11,466 nucleotides of DNA. Source: Jimgerdemannia flammicorona. Lineage: Eukaryota > Mucoromycota > Endogonomycetes > Endogonales > Endogonaceae. The DNA lies in NCBI GenBank assembly GCA_003990745.1, contig RBNI01006325.1, forward strand, positions 1 through 11,466. The letters run 5' to 3'. The translations under genes were made by a program, and so were the position numbers. Below are positions 8,565 to 11,466 of this stretch, one piece after another; position 1 is the stretch's first letter; the number at the start of each line of letters is the position of its first letter. A model generated the notes under the pieces. The model had not been told where the DNA came from. It saw nothing but the letters and a program-made list of their open reading frames with translations, and searched no databases.

Positions 8565-9296
8565 ATGCCTGCTGCATGCCAAACCTCAAGGTTAAGGAAT
8601 CACCAAGGTACCTCAGTCAAAGAAAGGATGTTCCAAGACATCAGAAGAGTCATGAGGACCCGCTCAAGAAGGACTCCTAGTGTCTACCTGGGTACTGCAG
8701 ACCCTTATCACTTCATTCTCTACTATTGTGAAATGGAAACAAGAATTACCATTGCTACCGAATGTCTCCAAATGTGGCAGAAGTACAAAATAGGAAACCT
8801 CCTCTGCCGGAAGTTCCCACAGGCCAGCACCCAAGAGCTACAAGATGCCACTCCCATGGATATATGCAAAATAAGGACAGCTAAGAAGATCCATCAGATC
8901 TTCAGGCATATACCATGGTCAATCCCCAACTTGGAGTATGTTAGAGTCTCAGATTTCAGAGACCTGTCATCCCGCCATATCATTGCACTAGAAGCCAGGG
9001 TGGCAACAGAAGCCTAGTCCACTATCACCCTCAACAGCGAAGAAGTAGAAGACTTCTGGCACCCCATCCTCCAGGACAACCCAGACCAATTCCTGCAAGG
9101 ATTGATCTCAGTATTCCAAGACCCAAGCATCCAAGTTAGATCTCCCCAAGACCCCACATTTGTTCCTTATTTTGTGGAAGAGAACCTCATAGACTGGAGA
9201 GCTCCAGATCTTGTTCCCGATTTTCCCACCACTGCCAAACATGATGACGTCATCGGTGATGACGTCATCCCATGTGACTTTGACATATGTACATGA
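8565..9296 (+). pseudogene. Unrecognised 243-codon reading frame inside the LTR, one internal TAG
   Basis: From ATG at 8565 the frame runs 150 codons to TAG at 9015-9017, then continues in the same frame to TGA at 9294-9296. TAG for CAG is a single C-to-T change, so the original product was probably about 243 residues. The N-terminal 40 residues are basic (VMRTRSRRTPS). The middle has aromatic and cysteine-bearing stretches (DPYHFILYYCEMETR, LQMWQKYKIGNLLCRKF). The C-terminal third is acidic and proline-rich (FWHPILQDNPDQFLQG, FVPYFVEENLIDWRAPDL). I see no signal peptide, membrane span, zinc finger or known motif, and do not recognise the family. Its own TATA box lies 80 bases upstream. Codon use is ordinary, unlike the neighbouring relics. 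It could be an element accessory gene in U3 or a captured host fragment. Confidence 0.55.
9245..9267. promoter_or_regulatory. Two perfect CRE palindromes in tandem
   Basis: TGACGTCA occurs at 9245-9252 and again at 9260-9267, inside a 15-base tandem repeat (TGATGACGTCATCGG, then TGATGACGTCATC). TGACGTCA is the site bound by ATF/CREB-type bZIP factors. The pair lies about 345 bases upstream of the second TATA box and overlaps the end of the U3 reading frame, where the duplication encodes DDVIG-DDVIP. Confidence 0.6.
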
Positions 9297-9440
9297 GACA
9301 TGCAATATATCCGAAGTATGTGAAACGAGTGACTTGTATGATGAATTCATGGATCTCATCTCCTTCAGTGATGATGATGATAATGATGATGAAGCCCCCA
9401 TAGTCCTGAACTTTCTACTCTAAGTTCTTTATTACACTGG

Positions 9441-9540
9441 ATAATATCAGCACCGGTATTCTGAGGTGATGCGAAATTGTTCTAGCACTGGCATTTTGAT
9501 GTGATACTAAATAATACCAGCCCTGGAACTTGGTAGTTTT
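9441..9540 (+). repeat. Three degenerate 35-base tandem units in U3
   Basis: The core AGCACCGG (9449-9456), AGCACTGG (9484-9491) and AGCCCTGG (9519-9526) recurs at exactly 35-base intervals. Units one and two also share the following ATT-TGA-GTGAT pattern. Short phased repeats in U3 often act as enhancers; function here is inferred. Confidence 0.6.
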
Positions 9541-9596
9541 AGTTATTGCAATTTATATTTAGCTTTATATCTTAGCAATCATTGAATTATATTTTG

Positions 9597-9629
9597 TATA
9601 AATATCCTTCTTATTTTCTCTAAAATAAA
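9597..9629 (+). promoter_or_regulatory. LTR core promoter (TATA) and poly(A) signal
   Basis: TATAAATA at 9597-9604 is followed by AATAAA at 9624-9629. In an LTR this compact layout places the transcription start and the 3' cleavage site close together around 9630-9650, giving a short R region. CAGTGCA occurs twice just after it (about 9640 and 9659). Confidence 0.5.
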
Positions 9630-9855
9630 GTCAGTCAATTCAGTGCATTCAGTCTTCTCAGTGCAATCCACATAATCTCTTACAAGCAATCTAAGAGATA
9701 ACAAGACAGTTAAAGATAAGAAGTTTGAGGACTATAAGACCTTGGGAAGGTACTCTAATAAGAACTTACTTATAACAACTTGAGTTAGTCTAAGAGATAC
9801 ACCTTGAAGAGAATCTGGCATATTTGAAGGACTCAGCGACCACTATGTGACAACT

Positions 9856-9872
9856 TGGTGCCCATTGGCTGG
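9856..9872 (+). other. Candidate primer binding site
   Basis: TGGTGCCCATTGGCTGG begins three bases after the proposed LTR end. A tRNA primer site must start with TGG, the complement of the tRNA CCA end, and lie just inside the LTR. I cannot match it to a particular tRNA by eye. Confidence 0.45.
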
Positions 9873-9912
9873 TGATTCAAGACGAATCCCTCACTTTCAA
9901 GCTGAAAAATGA

Positions 9913-11466
9913 ACAACCCCCACAACAACTACTCTGACTACAAGAGTCACCCCTACAAGAATTCAAGACAAGATAGAAATACGTCCCCCTACATTCTATG
10001 GATATACTACTGAAGAGTCAATCCTGACCTTCGTTGAAGACTTTGAACAATTCACCACCATACGAGCCCTTGGTGTGGATGCTCAATTGGCCCTTCTACC
10101 AGTCAGTCTCAGAGGACCTGCCAGAGACAAGTTCAATACAGCCACTATTACTGGTACTGATGCAGTCAAACTTGCTAACATGAAGGACTTCCTCAGAACA
10201 ACATATTATATCGAAGAGATCAAGCAAGCTCTCAAGGATCAACTCAATACTATCTGCCAGAGACTTAGTGAAGATCCCAACTTATTCTATATCCGAATCT
10301 GCCACCAGATTGTCTTGGCTGGCTATGATGACCACCTCAAGGAACAAATAGCAGATTCAATCTTCCTCAAAGGAGTTCACTCTGAAATTGCCCTAGCAAT
10401 CTGGTCTACCCCAGCTGCACTGACCCTTGATCAAAAAGTGGTCTTTGCACAGAGATATTGGACTGCCAGACACCCTGCCGAACACTCAATGGAGAAAATA
10501 ACTGGCATCAAGATGGAGCCATCAAAGCCAACTAGTATCTTATCTGCTACAGTTGTGAACAGACAACCAACCACACCTACCTCCAAGACAACCAAAGCTG
10601 ACCCAGTAGAGGAACTCGCCAAGCAGTTTGCCGAGATGACTGCACACCTTGGTGATGTTGTTAGAGAAGTCTGAAGTACCAACAGGAGACCAGTACAGAG
10701 ATTTGCAGCTGCTACAGAAGAACACAATAACATCACATGCTTCAGATGTAGAGAAGAAGGCCATTATGTAAAGAATTGCATGACTGAAACAAGATGCAAA
10801 GCCCAACCAAGCAATGCTAGCAGAACCAGAGAACAAATCAATGCAGTAATCATCGAGGAGATTGGTGACACTGATGATGAAAAATACTATGAGGAGCTCG
10901 AATTCTACCCTGCTACCGAAGGTACCAGAACCCAGTCTAAGCCCTATGACAAGAAGAGCAACAGCAAGCCAGTTAGAAGACCAAAGAAGACCCCAGCTAT
11001 CACCATTCAAAGCAAGACCCAACCTGAGGAGATTGATCAAGATATGGAGTTAGATGAAGCTGCCCACCAAATTATTGAAGGCACTACTCCAGTCTCAGGA
11101 GAAATCGAAAGCAAGAAGGAACAGAAGCTGTGCAAGACCAAGATCCATCAGTATGATATCTACAAGGACCTCAAGGAACAGAAGGTCAATGCCACTTTTG
11201 GACAGCTAGCTGAAGTCCCTGCCTTCAGACAGCAGTTAAGAGTAGGACTTGCAACTACTGCTAAGAACCAAGAGTATAAGATTGTAGAAGCTCACAATGT
11301 ACAAGAAGAATCCAAGAACTCAGGTAAAGAATCTGAAGACCAGTGCAAGACATCAGCCTATACCCCCTGCCAGATCGAAGACTATATCTTTAATGCCATT
11401 ATTGATACTGGTGCTGGAGGATGCCTCATGAGCAAGAAGGCAATTGACCACCTATCCGTTAAAAAA
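9913..11466 (+). pseudogene. gag-pro: Gag-protease polyprotein of the LTR retrotransposon, one in-frame TGA, partial
   Basis: One frame is open from 9913 (after TGA at 9910-9912) to the window edge except for TGA at 10672-10674. The capsid-like region starts with IRPPTFYGY at about 9979, continues with ILTFVEDFEQF and PVSLRGPARDKF, the usual pattern of a Ty3/gypsy retrotransposon gag domain, and ends near 10520. A Pro/Thr/Lys-rich linker leads to the TGA. Beyond it is a nucleocapsid CCHC knuckle, CFRCREEGHYVKNC at 10738-10779 (C-x2-C-x4-H-x4-C), which binds the element RNA. A long acidic/lysine-rich linker follows, then IIDTGAGG with the protease Asp at 11404. Gag assembles the particle and the protease cuts the polyprotein. 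No ATG begins this frame before about 10180; an ATG at 9909 is in another frame and stops at 10013. The TGA replaces a probable CGA. Frames on the opposite strand here are shadows. Confidence 0.88.
10738..10779 (+). other. CCHC zinc knuckle of nucleocapsid
   Basis: The spacing C-x2-C-x4-H-x4-C is exact, in the same frame as the capsid and the protease and 63 bases downstream of the TGA. All four metal ligands are present, so the region is uneroded. Confidence 0.92.

Larger units (their letters stand above)
8322..9852 (+). repeat. Proposed 5' LTR, about 1.53 kb
   Basis: The left end TGTAACAGTG starts where old repeat DNA stops. The right end CACTATGTGACA is its near inverted complement and is followed after three bases by a TGG-starting candidate primer binding site. 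U3 would be 8322 to about 9630, with a TATA box at 9597-9604 and AATAAA at 9624-9629; U5 would be about 9650-9852. The length is large for a fungal Ty3/gypsy LTR, because U3 holds a reading frame and repeats. The 3' LTR is not in the window, so both boundaries are inferred. The alternative is a shorter LTR starting near 9430 with a separate gene to its left. Confidence 0.6.
8322..11466 (+). mobile_element. Young Ty3/gypsy-like LTR retrotransposon, 5' part (runs off the window)
   Basis: The components in order are a proposed long 5' LTR, a candidate primer binding site, then a gag-protease polyprotein open to the window edge. CpG dinucleotides return here and coding frames are nearly intact, so the element is far younger than everything between 420 and 8321. 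It carries only a few defects: TAG at 9015, TGA at 10672 and an uncertain gag start. RT, RNase H and integrase, which would fix the family, are beyond the window. Gag with one CCHC knuckle fused in frame to a DTG protease suits Ty3/gypsy, but the pol order is unseen. Confidence 0.82.

Noticed and set aside
9015..9017. TAG in the U3 frame as a programmed read-through stop
   Set aside because: A single C-to-T change in CAG explains it, as with other stops in the window; there is no evidence for read-through.
10431..11040. Long open frames on the minus strand (10431-10736 and 10540-11040)
   Set aside because: They lie antisense to the gag frame, which shows capsid, CCHC and protease motifs; the minus frames show none and their hydrophobic look comes from reversed gag codons.
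1..11466. CRISPR array, tRNA/rRNA genes or a bacterial-type defence or toxin system
   Set aside because: I found no spaced identical repeats, cloverleaf-like segments, rRNA blocks or operon-like gene groups; the content is eukaryotic retroelements.

Overview
The window looks like repeat-rich, gene-poor DNA from a filamentous fungus. The evidence is a Ty3/gypsy chromovirus relic with a chromodomain, an L1-type LINE of the kind found in fungi, and heavy C-to-T decay that has almost removed CpG and left TAG/TAA/TGA stops where CAG, CAA, CGA or TGG codons are expected. That pattern recalls repeat-induced point mutation or methylation-driven deamination. I cannot name the species. I see no intact host gene, no tRNA or rRNA gene and no CRISPR array.

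Layout, left to right. Bases 1-420 are non-coding flank with ordinary CpG content. Bases 660-6045 hold a large LINE read on the minus strand: a decayed ORF1 (6045-4115), then ORF2 with an APE-type endonuclease domain (about 4070-2690) and a reverse transcriptase domain (1718-660). A second, 5'-truncated LINE fragment sits inside ORF2 in the opposite orientation (plus, 1719-2672). It ends in a (TAAAA)n tail and is flanked by an 18-base decayed target-site duplication (1701-1718 and 2673-2690). Removing it rejoins the outer ORF2 in frame. Bases 6062-7090 are the 3' end of a decayed chromovirus pol gene on the plus strand (integrase core, GPY/F-like region, chromodomain). Bases 7100-8321 are very AT-rich, with a diverged direct repeat (about 7609-7810 and 8144-8320) that may be remains of LTRs.

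From 8322 to the right edge lies a much younger Ty3/gypsy-like LTR retrotransposon on the plus strand. Its proposed 5' LTR (8322-9852) is unusually long at about 1.5 kb. Its U3 part carries what looks like a small gene of its own: bZIP-type sites, a TATA box and a 243-codon reading frame broken by one TAG. After a candidate primer binding site, the gag-protease polyprotein runs off the window: capsid, an in-frame TGA, a CCHC zinc knuckle, and the aspartic protease DTG motif.

History (inference): the chromovirus and LINEs are old, were inserted into or beside one another, and decayed together. The 8322 element landed later and has only begun to collect C-to-T stops. The least explained item is the reading frame inside the long LTR.
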